A DNA stretch of 54,359 nucleotides, taken from contig JAJVIA010000031.1 of the NCBI GenBank assembly GCA_022072245.1, forward strand, positions 1 through 54,359, written 5' to 3'. The stretch is from Anaerolineae bacterium. GTDB taxonomy: Bacteria > Chloroflexota > Anaerolineae > UBA4142 > SHND01. Positions 24,800 through 33,051 of the stretch are shown one piece after another. The notes beneath the pieces are model-generated. The model saw only the letters and a program-made list of their open reading frames with translations, was not told the origin of the DNA and ran no database searches. The position numbers and the translations under genes are program-made. The stretch's first letter is position 1; every line of letters starts with the position of its first letter.

Positions 24800-27199
24800 C
24801 TACTCTGCCGCCTGCATCACCGCCACTACTTTATTCTCCAAGTAATCACTTGCGCGGCTTGCGCGTTCGTCTTGCGCGGCGAGCGCGCTCAAAATCTTTT
24901 CCGCCGTAATCGGCAGCTCGGTGAAACGAATGTCCAACGCGTTGTATAACGCGTTCGCATAAGCCGCCGCGCACGGATTCGTCGCCGCTTCGCCGATGCC
25001 TTTGGCGCCAAAGGGGCCGCTCGGTTCATATGTGTTGGCGAAATGCGTGATGATATTTTCGACGAATGGCGCTTCGCTGATGGCGGGCGTTTTGCCGTCA
25101 ATCCAAAAACCTTTCGAGGTGAGTTGACCCGTCTGCGCGTCCCACTGATTATCTTCGACGAGCGCGTAGCCCATTCCTTTCGAGAGACCGCCTTCGAGTT
25201 GTCCAATTGCCATCGCGGGATTTACGACCGTGCCGCAGTCGCTGCCAATCGCCGCGCGGTTCGTCGTGACCTGTCCCGTTTCCGTATCCACCGTGAGGTC
25301 AATAAAGTACGTCACATACGCGGGCGGGCAATTCACCTGACGCAAACTTTCGACAGCCGCCAGCGTCCCCCACGAATTGACTTGCAATTGTTTTGCCAGC
25401 GCGCCGAGCGTGATGCGGCGTTCGGGAAAATTCGGGCAATAGATGACGCCCTGCATCAATTCGTAATCGGGTTCAATCATCAACGAATCGGCTTGCAAAC
25501 CGAGTATGCGCGACGCGTAATCAAAAATTTGTTGTTTCACTTTGACGGCGGCTTTGTGCGCCGCGCCGCCGCCCGCGTACACGCCGCGCGTCGCGTGCGT
25601 GACGACATCGTACACCGTCGTCAAGGTATCGGCGGGCGAGATGCCGACGCGTTCAATCGGCACGCCCAATTCTTCCGCGACGATTTTGGCGATGGCTTCG
25701 AGCGTGCCGCCGCCGTGATCCATCATGGCGTGAACAATGTCCACCGAACCGTCTTCGTTGATTTTGATAAACGCGCCGGAATAATCAATCACTTCGCCGG
25801 GCTTGGGCGCGCCCGCGCCGCTGGTGTGGAAACCGCGCGCCATGCCAATGCCGTGCCGATAGCGTCCCGTTTGCGTTCCCGGTTTGGGACGCGCGCGCCA
25901 ACCGATTTTTTGCGCGCCGTCGTGGAGCAATTGCGGCACGCCGTCGCTGCGGACAATGGATTGCACCGAGGGACCCTGCCCCCAAAAGGTGCCGCCGAGT
26001 CCGACGTAATTTTTCAATTTGAATTCAATGGGATCCCAGTCGAGTTCTGTGGCGATTTCGTCCATCAACGATTCGGCGGCAAAGGTGGCTTGCGGATTGC
26101 CGAAACCTTGCAGCGCGCACGAAGGCGTCTTGTTGGTATAGACCGCTTTGCCTTCAAATTTCAGATTGGGATAATTGTAAAGCGAAGCCGTCCAGCCTGC
26201 GAGCACCGAGAGCAGCGCATACGCTTGAATGTTGTGCCCGCCGATGTCCGCGAGCGCTTGCATGTGGCCCGCCGTAATTTTTCCCTCGCGCGTCACGCCG
26301 ATTTTTAATTTCAATTTGGTTTGATACCGCACGTGGTCGTACATGTCTTCTTCGCGCGTGGAAACCAATTTCACCGGTCGTTTGGCTTTTAACGCCAGCG
26401 CGACGCAAATCGGAATAATCGAATTCATCTGAATCGAAGAGCCGAATGTGCCGCCGATGGCGACGCGTTTGACATTGACTTTGTGCAGGGGGATGGAAAA
26501 AATTTCGCCGAGCAGTTGACGCACGTTGTGGATACTTTGCGTCGTCGGATACACCGTGATACTGCCGTCGGGCGCGGGGTCGCAGACGCAACTTTTTGTT
26601 TCCATCTGCGCGTGATAAATGCGGCTCGTTACAAATTCGCGTTCAAAAATGTGGTCGGCTTGCGCGAAACCTTCTTCGATGTCTCCGACTTGGACCACCC
26701 GCGTCACCGCGACATTATTTTCGACGGGGATTTCTTGGCCGTTCAAAATATACGAATCGTGAATCGGTTCGGCGTCGGCGCGCTGCGCCGCGAGCGGGTC
26801 GGTATAATGCGGCAAAATTTCCCATTCGACTTGTAACGCGCGCAGCGCCTTTTCCGCGAGTTGTTCGGTCGGCGCGGCGACGGCGGCGACGGCTTCGCCG
26901 ACATGCCGCGCTTTGTCAGCTAGCACGGTGCGGTCGCGGTACAGATGGGGTGGGATGCTGACGATGCGCTCGTTGTATTTGAGATGCGGCACGTCGGCGT
27001 AGGTCAACACCACCGCGCCGAGTTCTTGCGCGGCGCGCGCGTCAATGCTTTTGATGCGCGCGTGCGCGTGAGGCGAACGCAAGACGCGGGCGTGCCACAT
27101 GCGCGGCAAAGTGACGTCCGAGGCATAGACTTCGCGGCCGGTGACCTTGCCGATTCCGTCTTTGCGAAAATAGTCGTTGCCGAGAATTTGGTAGCTCAT
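24800..27199 (-). CDS. Molybdenum hydroxylase large subunit, divergent active site (set A)
   Basis: 799 residues with both aldehyde-oxidase/xanthine-dehydrogenase domains. The N-terminus reads FRKDGIGKVTGREVYASDVTLP. The catalytic glutamate is present in FGAKGIGEAATNP. Two substrate-site segments differ from xanthine dehydrogenase: the glycine loop reads IGGTFGSSIQ instead of GGGFGGKE, and the FRGFG arginine position reads ALQGFGNPQ, with Gln. The enzyme therefore probably hydroxylates a different heterocycle or aldehyde than set B. It is the first structural gene of the cluster, directly after the GntR gene, with an operator-like palindrome in the 52-base gap. Confidence 0.9.
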   Translation of the reverse strand: MSYQILGNDYFRKDGIGKVTGREVYASDVTLPRMWHARVLRSPHAHARIKSIDARAAQELGAVVLTYADVPHLKYNERIVSIPPHLYRDRTVLADKARHVGEAVAAVAAPTEQLAEKALRALQVEWEILPHYTDPLAAQRADAEPIHDSYILNGQEIPVENNVAVTRVVQVGDIEEGFAQADHIFEREFVTSRIYHAQMETKSCVCDPAPDGSITVYPTTQSIHNVRQLLGEIFSIPLHKVNVKRVAIGGTFGSSIQMNSIIPICVALALKAKRPVKLVSTREEDMYDHVRYQTKLKLKIGVTREGKITAGHMQALADIGGHNIQAYALLSVLAGWTASLYNYPNLKFEGKAVYTNKTPSCALQGFGNPQATFAAESLMDEIATELDWDPIEFKLKNYVGLGGTFWGQGPSVQSIVRSDGVPQLLHDGAQKIGWRARPKPGTQTGRYRHGIGMARGFHTSGAGAPKPGEVIDYSGAFIKINEDGSVDIVHAMMDHGGGTLEAIAKIVAEELGVPIERVGISPADTLTTVYDVVTHATRGVYAGGGAAHKAAVKVKQQIFDYASRILGLQADSLMIEPDYELMQGVIYCPNFPERRITLGALAKQLQVNSWGTLAAVESLRQVNCPPAYVTYFIDLTVDTETGQVTTNRAAIGSDCGTVVNPAMAIGQLEGGLSKGMGYALVEDNQWDAQTGQLTSKGFWIDGKTPAISEAPFVENIITHFANTYEPSGPFGAKGIGEAATNPCAAAYANALYNALDIRFTELPITAEKILSALAAQDERASRASDYLENKVVAVMQAAE

Positions 27200-27228
27200 C
27201 CGAAACTCCTTCTCTGTCGCAGAACCGG

Positions 27229-27252
27229 AAATTGTATGCTTGTATACAATTT
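27229..27252. promoter_or_regulatory. Operator-like palindrome for the GntR regulator
   Basis: Perfect 9-base arms AAATTGTAT (27229-27237) and ATACAATTT (27244-27252) are separated by six bases. The internal TTGTATACAA (27240-27249) is itself a palindrome of the type bound by FCD-subfamily GntR regulators. It covers the expected transcription start of the hydroxylase cluster. Confidence 0.75.
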
Positions 27253-27998
27253 CAGATTATACCTGAAAAAACGGGAATGTCAAGCGGTTGACCGTCCGCG
27301 CCGCCGAGCTGGCGCATGGCTTGGAGAATCATTTTTTGCGCGTCCGCCAGATGCGCGCGCATCAATTTTTCCGCGCGGGCGCCTTGCCGCTGCGCGAGCG
27401 CAGCCAAAATCTGCGCGTGGTCGTAGTGCGACGCGCGGCTCTTGGCTTCGTCGTAATAATAATAGATGCCGTACAGCGCGTTGCTTTCCAACAAACTTTT
27501 TGCCGTGCGAATCAAATGCCGATTGCGACTTGCCTGCACAATGCACGCGTGAAATTCATTGTTGAGTTCGATGAGGCGTTGAATCTGCTGTCCGCGCGCG
27601 TCGGGGTGGTCGAGCAGGTCGAGCAAGGCGTCGTTATTTGCTTGCAGCGCGGCGAGTTCGGGCGGGGCGATGTGTTTGGCGGCGCGCCGCGCGGCGTATC
27701 CTTCCAACAAACGCCGCAGTTCGTACAACTCGCTTAGTTCATTGATTGAAACCGAACGGACGCGCGCGCCTTTTTGCGCTTCAAATTCGACCAATCCTTC
27801 CGCTTCGAGGCGGCGCAGCGCTTCGCGAATCGGCGTGCGGCTTACGCCCAACTCTTGCGCGAGCGTTTCTTCGACGAGGCGTTGATTGGGCGTGATGGCG
27901 CCTTGTACAATCGCCGCGCGCAAATAATCCGATAATTGTTGACTGACCGATTGCGCGGCAAAACGCGGCAAGGCGGCGGATGAATGTTTTTTAACCAT
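27252..27998 (-). CDS. GntR-family regulator, FCD (FadR) subfamily
   Basis: 248 residues. The N-terminal winged helix-turn-helix (about 15-80) has the family signature LAQELGVSRTPIREALRRLEAEGLV. The all-helical FCD ligand domain (about 90-220) shows NNEFHACIV, DHAQILAAL and a later His, which fit the metal- and ligand-binding pocket of the subfamily. It probably represses the molybdenum hydroxylase cluster that follows on the same strand and releases DNA when a pathway metabolite binds. This is inferred from the adjacent TTGTATACAA operator. ATG at 27996-27998 is chosen; an in-frame TTG at 28019 is possible. Confidence 0.92.
   Translation of the reverse strand: MVKKHSSAALPRFAAQSVSQQLSDYLRAAIVQGAITPNQRLVEETLAQELGVSRTPIREALRRLEAEGLVEFEAQKGARVRSVSINELSELYELRRLLEGYAARRAAKHIAPPELAALQANNDALLDLLDHPDARGQQIQRLIELNNEFHACIVQASRNRHLIRTAKSLLESNALYGIYYYYDEAKSRASHYDHAQILAALAQRQGARAEKLMRAHLADAQKMILQAMRQLGGADGQPLDIPVFSGII
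27256..27283 (-). promoter_or_regulatory. Sigma-70-type promoter of the molybdenum hydroxylase cluster
   Basis: Minus strand: TTGACA (27278-27283), 16 bases, TATAAT (27256-27261). Both hexamers match consensus. The promoter lies inside the last codons of the GntR gene, and the operator begins immediately downstream of the -10 box. Confidence 0.8.
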
Positions 27999-28307
27999 AG
28001 GGCAATTTGCTTTGGGCAAAGGATTTAAAAAATACGCGCGTTCATTATATCGCTTGTCGGTACGCGGTCAATAGCCATTTTCTGGCGCTAGTTTCAAGAC
28101 CAGGCGTTTTCCAAGTGATTTGACTTTGGGATGATTTTTCGGTTTTTTACGGCGTTTGAGCGCCAAGACATTTGTCCTTTGGCGCGCATGATACTTGACC
28201 CGTGTATGGGCTTGACGCTTGGAAGATACTGAGAGACAGGCAAGGTTCGCGGCGTTGCGTTTTTTGTTCGCGTCTGCGGCTGTAACGTTCGATAAAGGAA
28301 ATGAATT
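27999..28307. other. Intergenic region between gntR and the copper genes
   Basis: It holds the divergent promoter of the GntR gene and the ribosome site AAAGGA of the SCO gene. An open minus-strand frame (28068-28319) would encode a short, very basic peptide. It has no ribosome site or recognisable homology and is not called. No well-spaced plus-strand promoter was found. Confidence 0.55.
28044..28071 (-). promoter_or_regulatory. Promoter of the GntR gene
   Basis: Minus strand: TTGACC (28066-28071), 16 bases, TATAAT (28044-28049). The predicted start is near 28037, about 40 bases before the chosen ATG. Confidence 0.65.
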
Positions 28308-28925
28308 ATGGCATGGCATTCGGTTGGCGCGATGGTTTTGTGGTTTGTGTGCGCGGCGGCGTTAGGCGGCTGCGGCGCGGGCGGCGGCGGAGCGCCCGCG
28401 TTGCACGGCGGACGCCTGGACCCACCCAAAGCGGCGGCGGATTTTACGCTGACGGATCATCACGGCAATCCTTTTACCTTGAGCGGCACGCGCGGCAAAA
28501 TAGTTCTGTTGTATTTTGGGTACACCGCTTGCCCGGACGTTTGTCCGCTCACCATGTCGGATATGGCGGGCGCGCGCGCGGATTTGGGCGCAGACGCGCA
28601 AGACGTACAAATCATTTTTGTTACGCTAGACCCGGAACGCGATACCCAAGCGGTTTTGGAGAAATACGTGCCGGCGTTCGATGCGACCAATATCGGACTG
28701 CGCGGCACGCCGCAAGAAATTCAAACCGCCGCGGCGGCGTTCGGAGTGAAATATCAAAAAAAGGCGCTCCAATCTTCGGCGTTGGGGTATGCGCTGGACC
28801 ATTCGGCTTTTATTTATGTGATTGACCGCCGGGGCCAGCTGCGCGAACTCTTGCCGTTTGGAACCCCGCGCCAAGCGATTGCGGACGACCTAAAGATTCT
28901 CATTAACGAGGGAACCGCATCATGA
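28308..28925 (+). CDS. SCO1/SenC-family lipoprotein
   Basis: 205 residues. An N-terminal lipoprotein signal ends in the lipobox LGGC, so the protein is probably anchored on the outer face of the membrane. The thioredoxin-like domain has the copper-binding CxxxC motif in GYTACPDVCPLTMSDM and the conserved distal His in LDHSAFIYVID. SCO proteins insert copper into the CuA site of cytochrome c oxidase or act as thiol reductants for it. The stop overlaps the PCuAC gene start (ATGA), and a cupredoxin-like gene follows. Such pairs cooperate in copper delivery. No oxidase subunit gene lies in this window. Confidence 0.93.
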   Translation: MAWHSVGAMVLWFVCAAALGGCGAGGGGAPALHGGRLDPPKAAADFTLTDHHGNPFTLSGTRGKIVLLYFGYTACPDVCPLTMSDMAGARADLGADAQDVQIIFVTLDPERDTQAVLEKYVPAFDATNIGLRGTPQEIQTAAAAFGVKYQKKALQSSALGYALDHSAFIYVIDRRGQLRELLPFGTPRQAIADDLKILINEGTAS

Positions 28926-29395
28926 AACGGAAACTGATCCTATTCGGCGTATTGGGCATTTTGATTGCGACAAGCTTGAGCGCGTGCGGAGGAACGCCCG
29001 CGCCGACCGGCTTGCGTATTACGGATGTGTGGGCGCGCGCTTCCGCCATGTCAACCGACGCGATGGAGATGGGCGGCAAGAACAGCGCGGTCTATATGAA
29101 AATCAATAACGACGGCGCGGCGGACAAACTAGTCCAAGCGACCAGTACGGTCGCGGCGAGTACCGAGCTCCACACGGTTGAAATGAAAGATGGCGTGATG
29201 CAGATGCGTCCAGTGGAGGGCGGCATTGATGTGCCGGCGCGGGGCGCGGTGGAATTGAAACCGGGCGGCTTGCATGTCATGCTCATCGGTTTGCATCAAG
29301 ACCTCAAACCGGGCGACACCTTTAATCTCAAATTGACGTTTGAAAAAGCGGGCGTCATGGAAATTCCCGTTCCCGTGCGCGCGCTGGTACAATAA
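28922..29395 (+). CDS. PCu(A)C copper chaperone
   Basis: 157 residues with a lipoprotein signal ending LSAC. The mature domain has the PCuAC copper(I) motif: HTVEMKDGVMQMR, then HVM about 40 residues later, so the Met and His ligands are all present. It carries copper in the periplasm-like space and hands it to the CuA centre together with SCO. ATG lies within the end of the SCO gene. Confidence 0.93.
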   Translation: MKRKLILFGVLGILIATSLSACGGTPAPTGLRITDVWARASAMSTDAMEMGGKNSAVYMKINNDGAADKLVQATSTVAASTELHTVEMKDGVMQMRPVEGGIDVPARGAVELKPGGLHVMLIGLHQDLKPGDTFNLKLTFEKAGVMEIPVPVRALVQ

Positions 29396-29455
29396 TCAAG
29401 ACGCGGCGCACGCTGCGGCGCTGGGCGGTACGTGCGCCGCGGGAAAGGCAAGACG

Positions 29456-29848
29456 ATGTGGAACTGGATTCGGTGGGCTCTCATCGCGCTGGGCGTGGTT
29501 TTCATTGTCGGCATCGGCGTCATGAACTTGGCGGGATGGCAGCAAACTTGGCGCGCCACGCGTCAAGCGACGCGTCAATTGGTGTATGTGGTTCCGGAAG
29601 GGACGACGGCGCAATTGGGCGCGGAGCAAGCGGTGAATGTTTTGCCGGGAACGGTGGAGCTCGAAATCGGCGCCCAAGATACTTTGGTTATTCGCAATGA
29701 GGACGCGCTGCCCATTGAGATTGGCGGTATGCGTATCGAGCCGGGCCAAGCGTACATTCAACAATTCACCGCGCCGGGCGTTTTTGATTTGGTATGCAGC
29801 GTACATTCCGCCGACCGGATTCGCGTTATCGTGAACCCCCCAAAATAA
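29456..29848 (+). CDS. Membrane-anchored cupredoxin-like protein
   Basis: 130 residues: one N-terminal transmembrane helix (about 4-27), then a small beta-sandwich domain with DTLVIRNEDALPIEIGG and APGVFDLVCSVHSADRIRV. The CxxH near the C-terminus resembles part of a cupredoxin copper site. The usual N-terminal His after NED is absent, so a complete type 1 copper centre is doubtful. ATG 29456 is chosen because GGGAAAGG precedes it. It follows the PCuAC gene after 60 bases and probably belongs to the same transcript. Confidence 0.75.
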   Translation: MWNWIRWALIALGVVFIVGIGVMNLAGWQQTWRATRQATRQLVYVVPEGTTAQLGAEQAVNVLPGTVELEIGAQDTLVIRNEDALPIEIGGMRIEPGQAYIQQFTAPGVFDLVCSVHSADRIRVIVNPPK

Positions 29849-29878
29849 AAAAAACGCCGCCGAATTTCGGCGGCGTTT
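29847..29878. terminator. Bidirectional terminator between convergent genes
   Basis: An 11-base stem AAACGCCGCCG (29852-29862) with its complement (29868-29878) and a five-base loop. Eight A residues on the left give a T-run for the minus-strand phospholipase D gene; TTTGATTTT on the right serves the copper operon. Confidence 0.85.
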
Positions 29879-29892
29879 GATTTTAGCGGACG

Positions 29893-31152
29893 CTACTGTT
29901 CCGTTTCGCCCAGGTCCAATGTTTTGGTATCGCCGCATTGAGGCGCTTGGGCTTGGGCGTACAGACGTTTGAATTCGTCGCGATACGCTTTTGCTATTTG
30001 CGGGTCGTCTATGATCAAGACGTTTTCGTCGTTTGATTTTTCCGCGCTGGCGGTAAAGTTGTACGAACCCATCACCACATAACGGTCATCAATCACCATC
30101 GTTTTGCTGTGCAACGTATAGCAGTTGCCGTCCGGCAAAATATCCAGCCCCGCGCTTTTCAGGTTGTCATATTCCGCGCCGACCGCGCCATTGTTGCGCG
30201 TTTCAAAAACGCCTTGAACGGTAATGTTCGCTTTGGCTTGCGCCTTGAGGACGTTCGCCATCGCGGTATCCGTAAAGGTGAACGCCGTTACGCGAATACT
30301 TTTTTTCGCCGCTTTGAGTTTGGCGAGAATGGCGCGCTGTACGCCGCCGGTCGGGGAAAAATAATTTTCAATTGTGACGCCGTCGGTCAAGGTGATTTTG
30401 GGATTGGGAACTTGTTTGCCGGGCGCGTTCTCGGCGCGATTTTGAAACAGGCGCTCAAAGCGCGCGTTATAGTTGGCGACCAGTTCGGGCAGGGCGAGCC
30501 GCAGCATATTGTTGTTGTTGCGATACACGTCGTTGGGCGTGAAATTCATCGAGCCGGTCCACAACACTTGATTGTCAATGACGGCGAATTTATTGTGCAT
30601 CAACGCGCTGCGGTGGTCGCGCATGACTTGGACGCCCGCTTTTTCTAGCCGGTCAATCGCGTCGGTGTACTCGGCAGAGATTTTGTTGGCGGAATAATCG
30701 GTGACGAGACGCACGCGGACGCCGCGCTGCGCCGCGCGCGCGAACGCATCCACAAGCGAGGGCAAACGAAAATCAAAGACCGCCGCGTCAATGGTATTTT
30801 GCGCGCGGTCAATGTCCGCGACGATGGCGACATCCACGCCGCCATTGCGGTCGGCGGCTTTTTCGGGATAGGTGGGCTTGGTAAAGTACAAGGTGTACCA
30901 GTCGCCGGATACGACATTGGCGCGCGGCAGTTGGGTGATTGGCGCGGCGCCGTCGGGCGCCGCCGTGAGCGGCGCGTCGGTGATGACGGCTGGCGGCGTC
31001 ACCGGATTGCCGTTGGAAGGCGGCGCGGTTGCGCCGCGTCCGAACAGGAAATAACCGCCGACCAGGGCGAATGTAATCAAGACCCCGGCGAGTAATATAA
31101 AGGGGCTGATGCCGCGCGCGCTGGATTTGGCGGAACGCGAATTTTTGCTCAT
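29893..31152 (-). CDS. Phospholipase D-like protein, membrane-anchored
   Basis: 419 residues with two HKD catalytic motifs: HNKFAVIDNQVLWTGSMNFT at about 186-205 and HSKTMVIDDRYVVMGSYNFT at about 348-367. Both His, Lys and Asp are intact. One transmembrane anchor (about 16-36) and a Pro/Ala-rich linker (about 42-75) place the catalytic part outside the cell membrane. Members cleave phosphodiester bonds in phospholipids or nucleic acids. The separated double motif with GSMNFT and GSYNFT resembles cardiolipin-synthase-like and Nuc-like hydrolases. Substrate is not determinable. A terminator precedes it, so it has its own promoter or depends on readthrough. Confidence 0.92.
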   Translation of the reverse strand: MSKNSRSAKSSARGISPFILLAGVLITFALVGGYFLFGRGATAPPSNGNPVTPPAVITDAPLTAAPDGAAPITQLPRANVVSGDWYTLYFTKPTYPEKAADRNGGVDVAIVADIDRAQNTIDAAVFDFRLPSLVDAFARAAQRGVRVRLVTDYSANKISAEYTDAIDRLEKAGVQVMRDHRSALMHNKFAVIDNQVLWTGSMNFTPNDVYRNNNNMLRLALPELVANYNARFERLFQNRAENAPGKQVPNPKITLTDGVTIENYFSPTGGVQRAILAKLKAAKKSIRVTAFTFTDTAMANVLKAQAKANITVQGVFETRNNGAVGAEYDNLKSAGLDILPDGNCYTLHSKTMVIDDRYVVMGSYNFTASAEKSNDENVLIIDDPQIAKAYRDEFKRLYAQAQAPQCGDTKTLDLGETEQ

Positions 31153-31165
31153 GGGGGCTAGTCAA

Positions 31166-31222
31166 TAAAAACCCGATTTTTCCCGAGCGCAAGCTGTGAC
31201 AATGAACGCGGGAGAAATCGGG
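31166..31222 (-). terminator. Terminator upstream of the phospholipase D gene
   Basis: Long stem with arms 31172-31185 and 31209-31222 (one G-T pair) and a 23-base loop. On the minus strand it is followed by TTTTTATT. It would end the transcript that includes the hypothetical gene at 31249-31797. Confidence 0.7.
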
Positions 31223-31248
31223 CGCTTGACGTTAGAACAGAGACGACG

Positions 31249-31797
31249 TTATTTTTTCTTGGAGCGCTTGGCGCGGCGCTTTTGGGGCGCGGACGGATTT
31301 TTTGCGGGCGCCAGCGCCGCTTGCGCTTGGGCGCGCGGCGCGTCCGCCATGCCGCTTGCGCCGTTGACGCCAAACGTTGATGGTGTGGAGGCGGCGGATT
31401 CGTTCGGCGTTATATTTTCGTTTGGCGCAATCTGCGCGCTTGATGCTTGCGGCGTTACGCTTTTGTCGGGCGCGCCCGGCGCGCTTGATACGACATTGTT
31501 TTGCGCGATGGAATCCGCGTTCGCATCCCGTTGGCTTGGGTCGTGCGCGGCTTGGGCGCGCGCGTGCAACGCTTGCGTTAAAAAAGAGCTCGCTTGCGTT
31601 ACAAGCGCTTGGGCGCCTGCGACGCCGCTTTGATTGGCGTTGCCGAGCGCCGCCGTGACCAGCTCGCCGTCCGCGTCATTTTGAATTTGTTCCGCCGCCC
31701 ATTTCAGCAGCGCTTGCGCGTCCGTATCGGTCAAGTTGTCGGTGAGCGATTCATTTTCGTACAGACGCTCGATAAGAGCTTGTTGTTCGAGAGTCAT
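31249..31797 (-). CDS. Hypothetical protein with basic C-terminal tail
   Basis: 182 residues, not recognised. Residues 1-80 are predicted helical and acidic (LIERLYENESLTDNLTDTDAQALLKWAAEQI). Residues 90-165 are low-complexity, rich in Ala, Pro, Ser and Asn. The last 12 residues are strongly basic (KRRAKRSKKK). No signal peptide or transmembrane segment is present, so a cytoplasmic, possibly nucleic-acid- or membrane-associated protein is plausible. It starts 31 bases after LivM2 and may be the last gene of that transcript. Confidence 0.65.
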   Translation of the reverse strand: MTLEQQALIERLYENESLTDNLTDTDAQALLKWAAEQIQNDADGELVTAALGNANQSGVAGAQALVTQASSFLTQALHARAQAAHDPSQRDANADSIAQNNVVSSAPGAPDKSVTPQASSAQIAPNENITPNESAASTPSTFGVNGASGMADAPRAQAQAALAPAKNPSAPQKRRAKRSKKK

Positions 31798-31827
31798 ACC
31801 GACGCTCCAGCTGCCGCGCGCGTTGTT

Positions 31828-33051
31828 TTAACCCGCTTCGCTCTCGCGCGCGATTTCATCTTCGGCGGCGATAATGCCCGAAGCGGCTTCTTGCTCTTCG
31901 CCTTCGTGCAGTTCGCGCGCGCGTACGGCGCTGGGCAAGAGACCTTCCGGCCGAAAGAGCATCATTAGCACCAACGCCAAGCCAAACAAGCCGTACCGCC
32001 ATGAAGACGGCGCGAGAATGGTGCCGAGATTTTGCGGACCGAAAAGACCGGTGAGGGCGGGCAAAACCACGCGGTCCACCCCCACCAGGACGAGTCCGCC
32101 GAGCAGCGCGCCGTATGGATTGCCGATGCCGCCGACGATTACGGCGCACAAGATGAGGACGGACACGGTGAAATCAAAGTTGCTGGGAAATACCGCTTGG
32201 ATATAGCTGGCATAATAGGCGCCGGCAAAGCCGGAAAACATTGCGCCCATCATGAATGCCATCAGCTTGGTGCGAACGACGTCAATGCCCATAGCGGCTG
32301 CCGCGTCCTCGTCTTCGCGCATTGCCATCCACGCGCGCCCGAGCCGCGAGATTTCAAGCCGTTGATTGACAAAGACGAGAAAGATGACGAGCAGAATCGC
32401 GAGCCAGTACCAGGGCCCGAGAAAGATTTTGGAAAAGACGAAATCGGTGAACGGGATGACCGGCAGCGCGATAGGATTCACGCCGCGTTCGCCGGCGGTC
32501 AGGTCAATGCAGCCCGAAGTGAGCAGCGGAATCGAGACGCAGGTGAGATTGCGAAAGACCACCGGGATAATTTCGCCAAAGCCCAATGTGACGATGGCGA
32601 GATAATCGCCGCGCAGCGGAATCGTCGGCGCGCCGAGAACCAGCCCGGCGAACAGGGCGATGGCGGCGGAAATGAGAATCGCAACCCAAAAGTAATTGAA
32701 CGGAAAAGGAATGACCGGATTTTGCCAGGGCGGAGTCGGCGTCGTAAGCAGCGCCATCGCGTAGGCGCCGATAGCAAAAAACGCGGCGTAACCGAGGTCA
32801 AGCAAGCCGGCATAGCCCACGACGATGTTGAGGCCGAGCGCCAAGATGGAGAACATGAGCACGGTCACAAAACTGCCGGTATAGCCGCCAAAGCGATATG
32901 CGGAAATTTGTTGGAGCCCGGTGTCAATTAGCGGATAGGCAAACGCGAGCGCGAGCAAAAGAAAGAGGGGCCATCTTTTGCGTACATATTCGCCAATGCC
33001 GCCCTTTTTCGCTTGGGGCTTGGGAGTGGATGTGGAATTGCTCATACGCAT
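31828..33051 (-). CDS. livM: Branched-chain amino acid ABC permease LivM (second copy)
   Basis: 407 residues with about ten transmembrane helices. Diagnostic segments: GLNIVVGYAGLLDLGYAAFFAIGAY, RGDYLAIVTLGFGEI, and the cytoplasmic coupling stretch RLGRAWMAMREDEDAAAAMG, which docks to the LivG/LivF ATPases. Together with LivH it forms the HAAT-family transmembrane channel. The C-terminal tail (about 385-407) is acidic and extends past the last helix. The ATG directly follows the LivH stop codon with AAAAGG upstream. Confidence 0.94.
   Translation of the reverse strand: MRMSNSTSTPKPQAKKGGIGEYVRKRWPLFLLLALAFAYPLIDTGLQQISAYRFGGYTGSFVTVLMFSILALGLNIVVGYAGLLDLGYAAFFAIGAYAMALLTTPTPPWQNPVIPFPFNYFWVAILISAAIALFAGLVLGAPTIPLRGDYLAIVTLGFGEIIPVVFRNLTCVSIPLLTSGCIDLTAGERGVNPIALPVIPFTDFVFSKIFLGPWYWLAILLVIFLVFVNQRLEISRLGRAWMAMREDEDAAAAMGIDVVRTKLMAFMMGAMFSGFAGAYYASYIQAVFPSNFDFTVSVLILCAVIVGGIGNPYGALLGGLVLVGVDRVVLPALTGLFGPQNLGTILAPSSWRYGLFGLALVLMMLFRPEGLLPSAVRARELHEGEEQEAASGIIAAEDEIARESEAG

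Noticed and set aside
25043-26308. A 421-codon plus-strand open frame inside the set A large subunit
   Set aside because: Shadow of the molybdenum hydroxylase gene, whose active-site motifs lie in the minus-strand frame.
28068-28319. An 83-codon basic minus-strand open frame between gntR and the SCO gene
   Set aside because: No ribosome site, no homology recognised, and it overlaps the start of the SCO gene on the other strand.
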